Source: Lasiosphaeria ovina
Taxonomy: Eukaryota > Ascomycota > Sordariomycetes > Sordariales > Lasiosphaeriaceae
DNA: 64,000 bases
Direction: 5' to 3'
Assembly: GCA_033439765.1 (NCBI GenBank)
Contig: JAULSN010000001.1
Coordinates: 1,860,001-1,924,000 of the forward strand
Part shown: positions 31,963 to 43,694 of the stretch, piece by piece
Numbering within the stretch: the first letter of the stretch is position 1
How the letters are laid out: the number at the start of each line of letters is the position of its first letter
The notes under the pieces: model-generated
Told to the model about the DNA's origin: nothing
Database searches by the model: none
The model's input: only the letters and a program-made list of their open reading frames with translations
Translations under genes and position numbers: made by a program

Positions 31963-34840
31963 GCCATTCTTTTGTTTTTGTTCTGCCCTTTTGTTATTAC
32001 GATGTTTGGGTTAGTGCACTTGTTATATTTTCCGACATGCCGTGGGCGGTAAATCGACCGAGTGATTCAAGTCTCAACCCAAACACCAAGCTGGATAACC
32101 GGAAGAGGATAGTTTTTGGCTGGATCTATTGAGCCATTGCATCAAATAGCAAGGTAGGGCAACTCTTCATTCCAAACTTCGGTATACCGATGAACGAATA
32201 TTTATTTACCTAGTTCCAGATAGCTGGACTAAAATATTTATTGGTCCTCGACTTTTCAAACCCCCTATTTAAGGGTTATAATGAGTGACTCCTTTGTCCC
32301 GCCCAGAAAAAGGGCATTACCTCTTCGTCTCGTAACACCAATTCTTCATTAGACAAGAAAGAAAGATGTATCAAAGTTGATATGTGCAAAATATCACTTC
32401 CAGGCTGGTTCAACCAAGACGATGTATTGTGTGAAAATAAATCCCTCTGTTTTCAAGAGCTGTATTAAAGGATGTCAGATGGAATGTCACAACTTAACCT
32501 CCTCTCATTCTCAAGGAGGAAACCCTCACAAGTAAGGTCACTGCAAGGGACCCAGGAGTTGCTACCCTGCCTGACTTCCAGGTAAATATCCCTTGAAAAC
32601 AACGCCGCTCACACTCCCTTGCTTTTTCGATATTTTCTTTTCATAGACAACCAACGAACTACAGCCAAACCTAGTGATATAATTATTCCGGAAGCCCTCA
32701 AAAGAAGCCAAGGACTTGGCCTATAAACCAAGTCTACACTCCAGTGCCTGAAAAATTGTTGTCGTCGTACGGACAAAGAATGAAAAGAATAATGTGAAAA
32801 CCCGGCCAGGAAATCCCTCTAATAGGTGGTTTTGGTGAAGAGGTAGGTAGTCCTCCAGGATTCCAAAATACGGACTCCAAGAGCTAATACATACCTCGGC
32901 GAAAGTCTTTAGAACGAGCAGTAAGTTGCTAAGGCTTTTCAGATCTTAGAAAGTCCCCCGTTAATAAAAAAATTCACGACTGGACTGCAGATGGGTAAAG
33001 GAGAGACGCAGAACAACATGAGAGGAGCCGCAAAAAAGGCTTTGCGGAAAAGGTCAAAATGGAATAGCCTGTTGCCAACGCATCCGATGTTGGGCGGGCA
33101 GTATGTCAATTAGGTATGAACGGCAACCTTTCCTTAAGGCGCACCGAGAAGCACAAAGTTCGGTTTCTCACCCCCCGGCGCCAATCTTCGTGTCATACTA
33201 TACCCTAGGTGCTAGCCCAGGTAGCTACACCGACAGAGGCTCGCGGGTTCACAGCAGCAGAGGGTCGTGAAACCGAATAGAAGCTCGGCAACTTGCCGGC
33301 TTGCTTAACTACCTCCTCCAGACGCGGCCCTGCAGCTTACCGTTTCCGTCAACTAGTTATCGACGACAATTCCAGCGGCTCGGCATAGAAGCAATTAACT
33401 GGTAGCCAGCGAGGAAGGTTGGTAAGCAAGTAACCGGGAAGCTCTGGCGGGGAGGGAAAATAAAGGAGGATGCAGTGACTGGTCTCATATACAGTCTAGA
33501 CTCTAGAGCGAGCCAAATAGTTCCCTGCCTGACTGATCACGGCGGAAACATGTCACTGTGCCACAGAAGGGGAGGACAGCTCTGTCTTAACATGGCAGGA
33601 AGCCTTTCCGCAAGAGAGAGCGGCGTGCAGCATCCGTCCCCTTTCCCACCCGGCTGTTTCAAAACACAAAGCACTATAAGACGAAGCACTATCGCTATCC
33701 TGCAGGCTGTGTTACATGTTTATCTTTTCTGGGTTGCCTATCAAGGGGCTAGCAAGCGGGGTGGGTTGCGTAGGTTGCCTGCGGTGCGGGCCGGTTCGCT
33801 TCCGTAGGTTAAAGTGAACCCATCCAAGGGGTTGATGTCGTCCAACATGAGTCCTCCCCCGCGGGGCGTGCTCTCGGAAAGAGACGAAAGATGCAGTGAA
33901 ACCGCCATCCTAGACCGAGAGGGCACCCGCACGGCGCACGGGCGCGGGAGCGGACCGACTTTCTGTTGGCTTCCCTACCAGACGAACAAGCGAGGAATGG
34001 TGTGATACGTTTGTACTACATGTACAAGATATGTGTAGGACAGGCGAGACCATGTCTACGTTAGTAGCGGATGACGGAGTAAGCCCGTCTCGCAACAGTT
34101 GACCTATGGCCGGGCCTGGATACCCCTCGTCCGGCGCCGTACAGCTGCCGTGCAAGGGGGGTCGCCAGACGGTCCTATCCCGTGGTCGCGGAGAGTCCGA
34201 GGTTGTTCGGACTTCAGGCCAGTCCGGAGAGCCTATAGGCTGGGGCCATATAGATAAGGTTCGGAGAAGGATTGCTGGTAGGATCGTACAAACATCGGAT
34301 CGGGAAAAGAAGAGACCAAACACTGGACGAGGAAAGGCACAGGCCAAAATAACCTTATCTTGTCTACTCAAAACACCACGGTCCCTGTATCTGGTTAAAC
34401 AGCCCTGATTGCCTGATCGTCGCGATTTTCCAATTGTCTGGTCAATTAGCATACCGAGGTTCCCGGGATTAACATAACACCCGGCATGTTTACCAGGATG
34501 CCACGGAAACAATTAGTTTTGCCTAAAGAGGAGACCGCGTTGGCTTGGCGAAAAACAACAAAGCAGCTTTGAACGACTCGTTTGACATTGCGGTGTCTGT
34601 GTCTGGATGGTGATCGGGAAATGTACAAGAGTGTGACCTTGTTCCTTGCCCTGGGGTATGTCCTATCCAAAATCCATCATGATCCAAAAAAGAAAATTGG
34701 CCCAGACACAAACATGTCAGAAGACAAGCCGATAAAAGGAGAAGCAAAAAAAAGGAAAAGATCATCCCCTATCAGGCGCCCCTGTTGCTTGGAACACCGT
34801 CGGCTTGTAAGAAGGTTTTGGAAAGAGACTACACATCCAT
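31963..34840. other. Long intergenic region
   Basis: About 2.9 kb with no recognised gene. 32100-33000 is AT-rich and stop-rich. 33470-34510 has longer open frames (up to 200 codons on the minus strand) but their composition is not protein-like and no motif is present. Confidence 0.5.
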
Positions 34841-35719
34841 CTAGTACTGGCCCATGGAAATCTCTAGGTGGACCTTGGGCGAGTTCAAGTTGAGACCAAC
34901 TCCATCCTCGGCCTCCATGCCTTTGGTGTATGCGTTATCTCCCGTGCCGCCGGGGAGCATGTGCGAGCAATAGGTAGTGCCAAAGTTGCAGACAGAGCCC
35001 GTCGGGACAGGAAGACCATAGTGTTGAGCAACCAAAGCCGAGCAGTCGGCGCCCGACCATCCGCCGTTGCTGGTGTTGCCGACGTCGAACTCTATCCAAA
35101 GCCCTGCGTACTGGCCGTTCTCCGCCTTCGGGATCTCGTTGGGAGCAAACGCGCATGTGCCCTGGCTGTTGATGTCAGCGACGACGGTCTTAGTCTGACC
35201 GGGCGCCACTGAGAAGTTGAGTTCCCCATCAGTCGGGAACATGGGTGTCATGGCCCCATCAGGGCCGATCTTGTTGGCACAGATAACCTGGTAGGGAACG
35301 GAATCGTGGTTGGTGTACGTCATGACGCGGTCGTACTTGTCGGCTATCGAGTTGTCGACGACCATCAAGTTGGAGCCCCATTTGCAACCACTGGCCTTTC
35401 CAGTGTTGCCTTCATACAGAATTTGACCTAGGGTTGCACGCTTCACCTTGGCGTTGGCGCCGCAGAAAGGGGTGTAGGCGGGTGCTGCCGGCGCGGAGGG
35501 AGAGGGCGCGGGAGCAGCAGATTCCTTGAGGACCGCGGGTGACGCCGAGGGGGCGGGGGCGGCGGCGGGGGGGTCGGCCGCCTCGGTGGTGTGGACAGTC
35601 TTGACGAACTCGAGCGCATCGCGCTGCTTCAAGTGGGCCGAGCGGTGGACGTGGTGCCCAGAAGGGTGCGCCGCCGCGCCAATAGCGCCGGCGACGAAGA
35701 GAAAGTGTGAGAGTTGCAT
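34841..35719 (-). CDS. Asp f 4-like secreted protein
   Basis: Single-exon gene of 292 residues. The signal peptide is about residues 1-17 (MQLSHFLFVAGAIGAAA), followed by a His-rich propeptide-like stretch with a Lys/Arg pair and then a Pro/Ala/Ser-rich linker to about residue 80. The mature C-terminal domain (FCGANAKVKRATLGQILYEG, VICANKIGPDGAMTPMFPTD, GGWSGADCSALVAQHYGLPV, CSHMLPGGTGDNAYT) matches the family of the Aspergillus allergen Asp f 4, whose biochemical role is unknown; a surface or secreted location is likely. The paired Cys residues in the last 120 residues probably form disulfides. The linker is GC-rich and repetitive. The gene stands alone, with more than 1.9 kb of non-coding DNA upstream. 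Confidence 0.85.
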   Translation of the reverse strand: MQLSHFLFVAGAIGAAAHPSGHHVHRSAHLKQRDALEFVKTVHTTEAADPPAAAPAPSASPAVLKESAAPAPSPSAPAAPAYTPFCGANAKVKRATLGQILYEGNTGKASGCKWGSNLMVVDNSIADKYDRVMTYTNHDSVPYQVICANKIGPDGAMTPMFPTDGELNFSVAPGQTKTVVADINSQGTCAFAPNEIPKAENGQYAGLWIEFDVGNTSNGGWSGADCSALVAQHYGLPVPTGSVCNFGTTYCSHMLPGGTGDNAYTKGMEAEDGVGLNLNSPKVHLEISMGQY

Positions 35720-37682
35720 GTTGCCGAAAGGCGTGTCTATGTGACGTGTGAAATCGTTGCGTTGTTCGTTTTGATCGTTTGAGACGTCTTGTGATGTGGG
35801 CTTGGTGAAGCGGGTAGGCGCGTGTGGGCGAGACTCTTCGAGGTTTCAAACCGTTATCTGCCGAATTCTCAATGCTTCCAGGGTCATGTGTGGTGGTAGC
35901 GATGCGTGCAATCGATGCTCTGCAATCGGGACAGCGATTCACGACCGTGATGCCTAGCACGATGCCAAAGGAGCGGCTGAGATGCGATATCTCGAAAAAA
36001 GAGTGGATGGAAGCGCGAAACTGCGACGGCGTTCGGAGAAGCAAGAAGGAAAGGAGAGACAGATAAATGGTGTGTCGAAACGAGAGACGACCCAAGATTG
36101 GAGAGCAGGGGGGTCAGGAAATGAGCCTGGGAAGCGTGCTAATAAATCCCGGCTCAATTTGTGCTCTCGCCTTGGCCCCCGGGCACGCAGGTCCCAATCG
36201 CCTCTCATTGGCCTTCGGGGTCAAGGTTGGCCCCGCCGCCACGATTGGTACTGAGCTGGTCTCTTGCCCAAGCCATCTGGGGGAAGCGGCAATCAATCAG
36301 CGCCCATTTCGGCCAACAGCTTGTTTTGTCCCGACTCACCAACGTGTTGCTTGCTGGATAGTGCCACGCAAGCCGGGACTAATGCGGACTTCGCCAACTT
36401 TTCAGGCACATCTGCCAGTCACGACCCGGTCGTGGACGTCAACAAGTGCTGCTGATCTCGGAAGTTCCACCACATTCTTTGCAGACCATGGCTCGGCAGA
36501 TACGCTTGCGTGAGTTTCCTGGTCGCGTTGCTCCCGCCCGTAGTGCATTTCGCGGACCAGAGGCGTAGCCACCTCTCTCGGTAAGGGCTGGTGAAGATTG
36601 TCGGTTGGCCGTGGCGACTGGCGTGGCCGTGGCCTTATTCCCGTCGGCGTCTGGGCGGCGGGAATTGAGATGAGAGCGCCAGCGCGACAAGACTACGCTA
36701 ACACTATCGTTGGTGAATATGCCCGAATTCTGTTAACCGGTGCCCCCTTGGCCCTCTGAACTTGTAATGGGACGATGCATCTCGCCCAGTGTTTGGACCC
36801 TCGCCCAATCATTTTGTTTTGGTGCACAGAGCTACGCTACTTCACATCCGCGTTCCTGAAACGCTCACTGCAGGGCAGACGAAGGCAGACGAACGACCCC
36901 AATACAGTAGCACTGGCTCCATACAGCATGACATGCAAACGCAGCGCGCGTGGCCGCCATGTTTATGACCTTGTTCAGCTCCACGGGCTCGGCCTTATCC
37001 AGACTGTATCCGTAGCCGCGCGACCTTTCAGCGGCCAATTTCATCTAGTTAGAGTTTATTGTGTCCAATGCATTTGGACGGGCAGGAGTTTGGGCCAGTT
37101 TGGGTCTTGCACGGATCAGATCTGCGGTCGGCACTCGTGGGCTCCACGAAGCCTCCCCCACAAGACAAAATGACGGAAGCATTGGCCTGAGCACTTTATT
37201 GGATGAAGAGCCTTCCGACCCACACTTCCCGGCCCCACATCCTTACTCATCCGCAGGAAAAGATTTGGCTAGCGCGTCACGCTCCACACCAAACACTCAT
37301 CCTGCTCTAAATTTGGACATTGGTTGGTGGATTCGAGAGCTGCGAACCTGTGACAATTGAACAACTAGCCAGCCGGGCACGATCGTGCACCACCAACAAC
37401 CTCGGAATCAGCTACTCACGTCGAAAACTCAATTCTCTAGTTTGTCAAGCAGCCGGGGTTTCTCACAAGCAAGGCCACCTCACCGGGCCTCCGGCCTTTT
37501 TCCGCCCGCAACTGACGAGGCGAGCAAGATCCGCCCTAGCTCATATTTCGACCTAGGTTCGGCGGCAACGGAACGGACCGACACGGCCTTCTCCAGAGAC
37601 AGCGAGAGACAGGCAACGACAGCTCCGTAATCTCTTTCACATTTCCACTTCCACTTCCTCGGCGCAGACAGATACAGACACG
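35720..37682. other. Intergenic between divergent genes
   Basis: About 2 kb separating the Asp f 4-like gene (minus) from RRP41 (plus). Open frames are short and without motif. Nothing else recognised. Confidence 0.5.
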
Positions 37683-38707
37683 ATGCCCCTCGATACGTCG
37701 GCCTACAGCCTTGCGCTGCTCCGCGTCGACGGGCGAAGGTGGAACGAGCTGCGGCGCATCCACGCCCAGATCCGCACGCAGGCCGCGGCAGATGGCTCGA
37801 GCTATTTGGAGATTGGACACACCAAGGTCATGTGCGTAGTGACTGGGCCTAGCGAGCCTGGTTCTCGCCGCGGCGCAATCGGCAGCACGGGCGGCGGGGT
37901 TGGAGGCGGCGCGGTGGGCGGCGGGGCGGCACAGTCCAAAGGTGCCGAAGTCGCCGTGAGCATTGTAATCGCCGGGTTCAGCTCGGTCGACCGCAAGCGG
38001 ACCGCGAGGGGCGACAAGTAAGCTCTTTTCCCTGGCCGCATACTCATCTCTTTCCGTTTCCTGGCAGCCATACCCACCTTCCCCCGGGTTGGCCTGTTGG
38101 CGGCCCGACCCAGCGTAGGATCTGCGTTTTCCTTGTATTACCGTATTTGCTTCTATATCTGTAACCGGTTGGCTAACTCGGTCTGTAATCAAGACGCATC
38201 CTCGAGCTTCAATCTACCATCTCCAACGCCCTCGCCGCCAGCCTGCACACGCACCTGTTCCCACACAGCGCCATCAACATCTCCTTGCACGTCCTCTCGC
38301 AGGATGGGTCGCTGTTGGCGGCCCTTATCAACGCAGCTACGCTGGCGTGTGTGGACGCCGGCATTCCCATGACGGACTACGTGGCGGCCTGCACCGCGGG
38401 TTCGACATCTACCTATGCTGCGAACGACGAAGCCGCAGACCCCCTCTTGGATCTCAATCACCAAGAGGAGCAGGAGCTGCCGGGCTTGACCGTTGCTACG
38501 CTCGGCGGCAGTGACCGTGTGGCAGTGCTGGTGTGCGAGAGCAGGGTGCAGGTAAGCCGTTTAGAGGGCATGTTGGCGGTAGGCGTCGACGGTTGTAAGC
38601 AAGTCAGAGAGATATTAGATCGTGTGGTCCGGGAAAAGGGACGCCGTATGGTGCAAGAGGGCACAGTGGAGAAGGGAGTTGGTCTAAATGACATGGACGT
38701 CGACTAA
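37683..38707 (+). CDS. RRP41: Exosome core subunit RRP41/SKI6 (RNase PH fold)
   Basis: Subunit of the hexameric ring of the RNA exosome, which processes and degrades RNA in nucleus and cytoplasm; eukaryotic ring subunits are catalytically inactive. Exons 37683-38017 and 38194-38707 give 282 residues. The N-terminal RNase PH domain has LLRVDGRRWNELRRIHAQ, ADGSSYLEIGHTKVMCVVTGP, and after the junction RILELQSTISNALAASL, FPHSAINISLHVLSQDGSLL, and ACVDAGIPMTDYVAACTAG. A Gly-rich insert (about residues 60-80, GSTGGGVGGGAVGGGAAQ) sits between the first strands where other fungi have a shorter loop. The C-terminal domain ends acidic (NDMDVD). Convergent with the disulfide isomerase gene; their stops are 265 bp apart. 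Confidence 0.93.
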
Positions 38708-38971
38708 TAACAGCCCGGCATTTGATTACAACCTCTGGGTGTACTGTTATATGGGTCGGTTCGGGCCCGAATTACGAATGTTATGACAACTATGACATTA
38801 TGCTCAGGTGAGAAGACTCATTCTCCTATCTTGCCAGCCTTGTGTCCTCGCCCACATCTCATAACTTTTAAGGTTTCCAAGTTCAATTTTCCATGAGTAA
38901 ATGATGACCAGCGCCACAAAGCTCCCAGCTAAATGACAGACATACCTAGTAAAACAGGCCAGCCGACCGCA

Positions 38972-40544
38972 TCACAACTCTTCGTGCTTGATCGGTGTCT
39001 CTGCCGCAGTCTCAGGCTCCACAGTGGGGTCGACAGTTTGCGTTGGCGTGGACTCGGACGAGTCGCTAGCAGCGTCGATGCTGGGCTCAAGAGTGACTGG
39101 CGTTGTCTCTTCGCTGCTGACGGATTCTGTGACATCGGGAGTTGGCTCTGGTGTTTCTTCCGGTGTTGGCTCCGGCGTTTGCTCCTCAACGGAGATGGCA
39201 ACGATACCCTCAGGTAGCTTCTTCTTAACTCCCTCGCTGAGACGGATCGCGTCAATCCAATTCTCAACGTTCACGCGGCCAAAGTCGGCCGCCTGGTAAT
39301 GTCGCCACCACCCTCGGCGGGCGTTGATCGCGATGATTTCCACATCATTGCTCAAGTCTAGCGCCTTGAGAAGAGACGCAGCGCGTTCATTGCCCTTGGG
39401 AACCTCAAAAAAGGGGAACAGATGGCGCTTGCTCTGGGCATGCTTAAAGGCCAATTCGGAAAGACTTGCGAGTGCCTCTTTGGCCTTCTCGTCCTCGCTC
39501 GACGGGACAAATGCTAGCACACAGGTGTGGGACTTCTCTGTCAGGCACTCTTTGATCAGCTTCTCGGGGGTATTGATGGCTGGAATCGGCAGCGCAGTCT
39601 CCACAATGACTGGCGCTTGTTGGGTAGGAGTCTCGGACTGGGACTCGGCTGCCGAGGATGATGTCTCGGAAGAGGTCGCCTTAGCTTGCGCCTTTGATGA
39701 CTTCTTCTCCTTCTTCTCTCCCTTTGCCTTAGGTAGCGCCGGGTCGGGGTTCGGCTCTCCGGCCTGCGAGAGAAACTTGACCATGGCCTCCTTCTTGATC
39801 TCGCCGTCATAGACAACGCCAGGTGCATCGCCTCCCGGGAGCAGCACCAAGGTTGGAAACTTGTCCACCCCGAACGTCTCCACTGTCTTCGACTCCTTGT
39901 TCCGCACTTGGCCGATTGTGATGACATCTGCAAAGTCGATCGCGATGCTCTTCAGCAAAGCCGAGGTAGTGCCCTTGTCGGTAAACAGGATAGCCTTGGC
40001 TGTGTCGTTCTTGTCACTCAGGAATTTGCCCAGATTCTTGTCCTCGAGCTTCACAACATTGTTATTGATGCGCTGCACAACCGCCTCAACAATGGCACTC
40101 GCTGTCCGCTGGCCCTGGTAATCCTCAACCGCCGGCCGGCCACCGCCCTTCTTTGGGCGGACGATCTTGAGTGTCGGAAAGCCCTGCACGCCCATCGAGC
40201 CGCAGAACTGCTTGTTCGCATCATCGTCGCAGTCCACTGCTGCAACCTTGGCGAGCCCTTCGAGGTTTTTGGCTGCCTTTTCGTAGGCTGGCTTGAGATT
40301 CTTGCAGTGGCCGCACCATGGGGCGTAGAACTCGACGATCTGAAGATGGAGGAGTCAGCAATCTGAATTGCACTTCTGATTCCTCTGTTCCACTTACAGA
40401 AGTATAATTACTCTGAGCAATCAGTCTATCGTAGTTCTTCGCATCAATCTGAAGAACAGGAGATTTCTTGGTGTACATCCCCTGGGCCCCGGGGAGCGCA
40501 GACAGCAGGCTGACTGCCAGAACGCAGATGGTGGGGTGATGCAT
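38972..40544 (-). CDS. ER protein disulfide isomerase-like, single CGHC domain, HEEL tail
   Basis: Thiol-disulfide oxidoreductase of the ER lumen, of the fungal Mpd1/P5-like group. Exons 40544-40398 and 40339-38972 give 504 residues. The signal peptide is MHHPTICVLAVSLLSALPGAQG. The first thioredoxin domain has [20 protein letters not shown] with redox Cys58 and Cys61, split just before by the intron. A second thioredoxin-like domain (KAILFTDKGTTSALLKSIA, then FGVDKFPTLVLLPGG) has no CxxC and is probably for binding. A Lys/Ala/Ser-rich linker near residue 270 leads to a third region (CVLAFVPSSEDEKAKEALAS) and a repetitive acidic tail of PTPE units. It ends KHEEL, a variant of the KDEL/HDEL retrieval signal. 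Role in oxidative folding is inferred from family. Confidence 0.9.
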
Positions 40545-41105
40545 GGCGAAGCTGGGCGAAGCTGTTCCAACGGGTGTGGAGAGACAAGGCAAGCTGCTGC
40601 GATGTGTGGGGTAGAAGACAAGCTGGGCTGGGAGAAGGAAAATGGGAAGCTGGAGGATGGACCTATTTCATCGAGGCCAGATGGGAATGCTGCCGAGCCA
40701 TATATTGTTCAGTCGCCGGGTGCTGGGTTTGCAGTCCGGACGGCGGCGTGTGAAGGAAAAGCTGGCATCTTTCCTTGTTCGGCAAAAGAACACATTGCCA
40801 TGCTGTGAGGTAATCGAGAATCTGCCAGAATGGCTGCCCCATTGCGGCCCTGGTCGCTCCGTGGTCCAAGCTCCCTTTCCCCCTAATGTGGGGTTGTCCT
40901 CGTCGCCGCGCTACGCGGCCCAGGAGGTCGCTCTGGAGCTTCAGGCGACACACCAGCGAAAGCAAGTCATTCTCGAGCACCTGTCCAACAAGCCAGCTAT
41001 TTGTCTGCATCAGCCTCGAAGTACGAGCCAGTTTCATTTTTAATTACATCTGAATCGATTGCGAATTTTCTGTCGATTCCTTGAGCGGATACTTTGTCGC
41101 CCGCC
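40545..41105. other. Divergent promoter region
   Basis: 560 bp between the disulfide isomerase gene (minus) and VTA1 (plus). Nothing else recognised. Confidence 0.5.
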
Positions 41106-42564
41106 ATGGCCGACAAGATCCCAGCGGCCCTCCGGCACGCCGACATCAACCTTTGGAAATGCGCGACAAAGGCAGGGCAGCTCCAGTTGGTGAAGCCCAT
41201 AATTACCTATTGGTGTATGTCTCGCGATCGGCCAAAGATGTCATCCGCTGACGTCTACAGGCGAATACTGGGTGGTCAACCAAATACTTGCGAAACAACT
41301 ACATAATTCCGACGATGAAATCATGCAGTACACGATCAACTTGATGGATAAGCTGGAGCAGGTTCGAAGACACCGCACTGCATCTGTTGAGGCCGTATCG
41401 CGCTAACCGCGCCATCTGCAGACGAAAGCCGAGTACGGAAACGAAGCTGCCATCTTGGATGACGCGGCCGGGCAGGCATACGTCGAGCAATTCGCACAGG
41501 AAACGTTGGATCGCGCGGAGCGTGTTGTAAAGGCGAACAAAGTCACGCAGTACGACCAACCGCTTCTCTTCCAACGTGAACCTAGCTAAACTTACGATAG
41601 GCAAACGGCGACGACTTTCGACGCGGCTGCTACCTTCTTTCATTTGGTCAACATCTGGGGGACGCCGGATCAGGAGACGCAGCAGAAGATCAAGTACGCA
41701 AAATGGAATGCCGCTCGTATAGCCAAGGCGATAAAAGACGGCAAAGACCCCAACGAGTCGAACCCAAAGCACGAGGAGCCTCAACAGCCAGCATTGGATC
41801 CAAGCGATCCAGAGGTACAGATGCTGGGCAGATCTTCGCCGGGCATAGCACCGCGGCCAGCAACGGTAGAAGAGGTGCCAGATGTGGACTTGCGGAGGGA
41901 TGCTGCCGGTGTGTCTCTGCCACACAGTCCAGTTTCGGCCGGGCCTTCTCCACCCTCTGATGGCGAGCTCCGGCTGCCCGGGGTACCTACCGAACTCGGC
42001 CCTCCTGCATCGCACGCCGGGTACTTTGACACTGGGTCCATGCCATCACCCATATCGCCGCCGATACACGACCCGCACAGCTACCAGTCTGCGCCTGATC
42101 TGCCACCACCTGCCGGATGGGCGCCACGCCAGCCCAGTCCCGATATCCCTCCTCCGCCCCGGGCGGCATGGTCGCAGGCCCCCAGCGCTCCACCTCCGCA
42201 AACTAGATGGACACCAAATCCTGGCACCTACCAGCCCCCGGCCCCTCCAACTGCGCCCCCGACGTTTGCCACGAGTCCTCCATCAACGGCAGCAGTGGCA
42301 TCGCCGCCTGTCAACCCCCCTACCGACCCGTACTATATGAACATGGCTCCAACGGCGCACACTTCAAGGCCAGTTGCTCCTCCCACGGCTCAACCTACAC
42401 GATACGCACCAGTTCAACCCGCGGCAAACGTTACTATTGATGAGGCGGCGATGGTCGGCGCGCAAAAGCATGCCAAATGGGCCATTTCAGCACTCAACTT
42501 TGAGGACGTGTCAACTGCTGTGAAGGAACTTCGAAAAGCGCTGGAAATGTTGGGTGCGACGTAA
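41106..42564 (+). CDS. VTA1: VTA1/LIP5, activator of the ESCRT AAA-ATPase VPS4
   Basis: Endosomal protein that binds Vps4 and ESCRT-III and stimulates ESCRT disassembly in multivesicular-body sorting. Exons 41106-41214, 41261-41361, 41422-41549 and 41601-42564 give 433 residues. The N-terminal tandem MIT region includes IPAALRHADINLWKCATKAG, KPIITYWCEYWVVNQILA, LDDAAGQAYVEQFAQETLDR and TFDAAATFFHLVNIWG. A long Pro/Ser/Ala-rich linker (about residues 190-385) follows. The C-terminal VSL domain, which dimerises and contacts Vps4, is MVGAQKHAKWAISALNFEDV then AVKELRKALEMLG. The second intron uses GTTCGA as donor, weaker than the others but required by the conserved KLEQ-TKAEYGNEAA join. Domain order and length match other filamentous fungi. 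Confidence 0.93.
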
Positions 42565-43439
42565 CTTGAAGGTCAAAGGCAGGTTGCCATGCAACGTGAT
42601 GTGGCTGCAATCCGCAACATAGGTCGTTCGGCAGAACCAACCACCGTCTTTGAGACACTCCGAGTTTCAGGGTGGTTGTGGCGTATCTTAAAAAAACTCT
42701 TGACATTGTTTTAAAGTTGTTATCTTATATAGCGCAACTGAGCGGCGCCTGTGATGGTTTGGTCATCTACGAAACACGACTATGTAGCATTCACAGTCTT
42801 GTACGGCTCAGCTGTTGGGGTTCAGCTGTTGGAGCTTTGTTTCGAGCGAAACGAGAATAGGGGGTCATCAATCAAAGCATGGCAAATCTAGGCCCAGTTC
42901 CCGCTTTTGCAGCTTTATCACATTGCCGTCGTACGTATGACACTCACGAGGGCTTCGTCCAAACTTGTGTCAATATAATGCCAAAACGAATAGCCCCTAT
43001 TCCGCATTCTTTTGGGATCTGATGGCCACTCTGCCTGACCCTTTTTAAGATGAGGATCAGTTGTGCACTTCAACGCCCTGCTGGTCTCCGTTGTACTCCC
43101 TATGCTTCTTTTCTTTCTGTGTATATAATCATCGCTCTCTCCCAACCATCTACCTCCAAAAATCATCACTAGTAGTGGACACAACCAACCTATAGCCATA
43201 GAACCCATAACTACAGCGAGACAACTGGCAGCTGCCCTTAGTACTCTATCGGCCTTTTACAGGAAAATATTCTTAGTAAGCCCGTGGTTTTGCAAATTGT
43301 GGGGGTTTACACTCTTTATCTGCACTTTTCCTGTTGCATTATCCCGCGTTCTTGTCATTCTAACATTGAATAAAACCCAGAACCGCCACACCCGCGACTC
43401 CCCTCTTACACCGAGTTTGCACGCCTCTCAACATTGAAC
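42565..43439. other. Intergenic, left member of a degenerate duplicated segment
   Basis: No gene recognised. From about 42860 the sequence shows similarity in order to the segment starting near 44190 (for example CTAGGCCCAGTTCCCG...TTTGCAGCTTTATCACATTGCC against CTAGGCCAGTTTCCG...TTTGCAGCTTAATAATATTGCC). Confidence 0.4.
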
Positions 43440-43694
43440 ATGCCGGCCCAGAACAACAATCCCAACGGCTCTACGAAGGCCTCAGCGTTGTCGAGCAAGA
43501 AAAATAAGGGCAGCGGGTCAACCACCGCTTCCGGGGGTCAATGCCAATCCCGACTGGCGGTTCCTCCAATCAATAATGCCCAATTCGACAATGAAAAACC
43601 GCCTACGCCGTCTGGCCTTAATCAAGCTAGCTTTCTAACAGTTCCTCAAATGGATGAACGTATTATGAACGCTGCAAAGCGACCAGCCAAGTAA
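43440..43694 (+). CDS. Possible small hypothetical protein
   Basis: An 84-residue frame from an ATG at 43440, polar and low-complexity (NNNPNGSTKASALSSKKNKG), ending DERIMNAAKRPAK. A TATA-like TATATAAT lies about 320 bp upstream. A related frame may exist in the downstream duplicate (44109-44696, sharing the PPTP...AAK pattern near its end). No family recognised, and it may be a relic. Confidence 0.3.
   Translation: MPAQNNNPNGSTKASALSSKKNKGSGSTTASGGQCQSRLAVPPINNAQFDNEKPPTPSGLNQASFLTVPQMDERIMNAAKRPAK

Noticed and set aside
33910..34512. 200-codon minus-strand open frame
   Set aside because: Amino acid composition is irregular, with no hydrophobic core or motif, in a stop-poor GC stretch. Likely chance.
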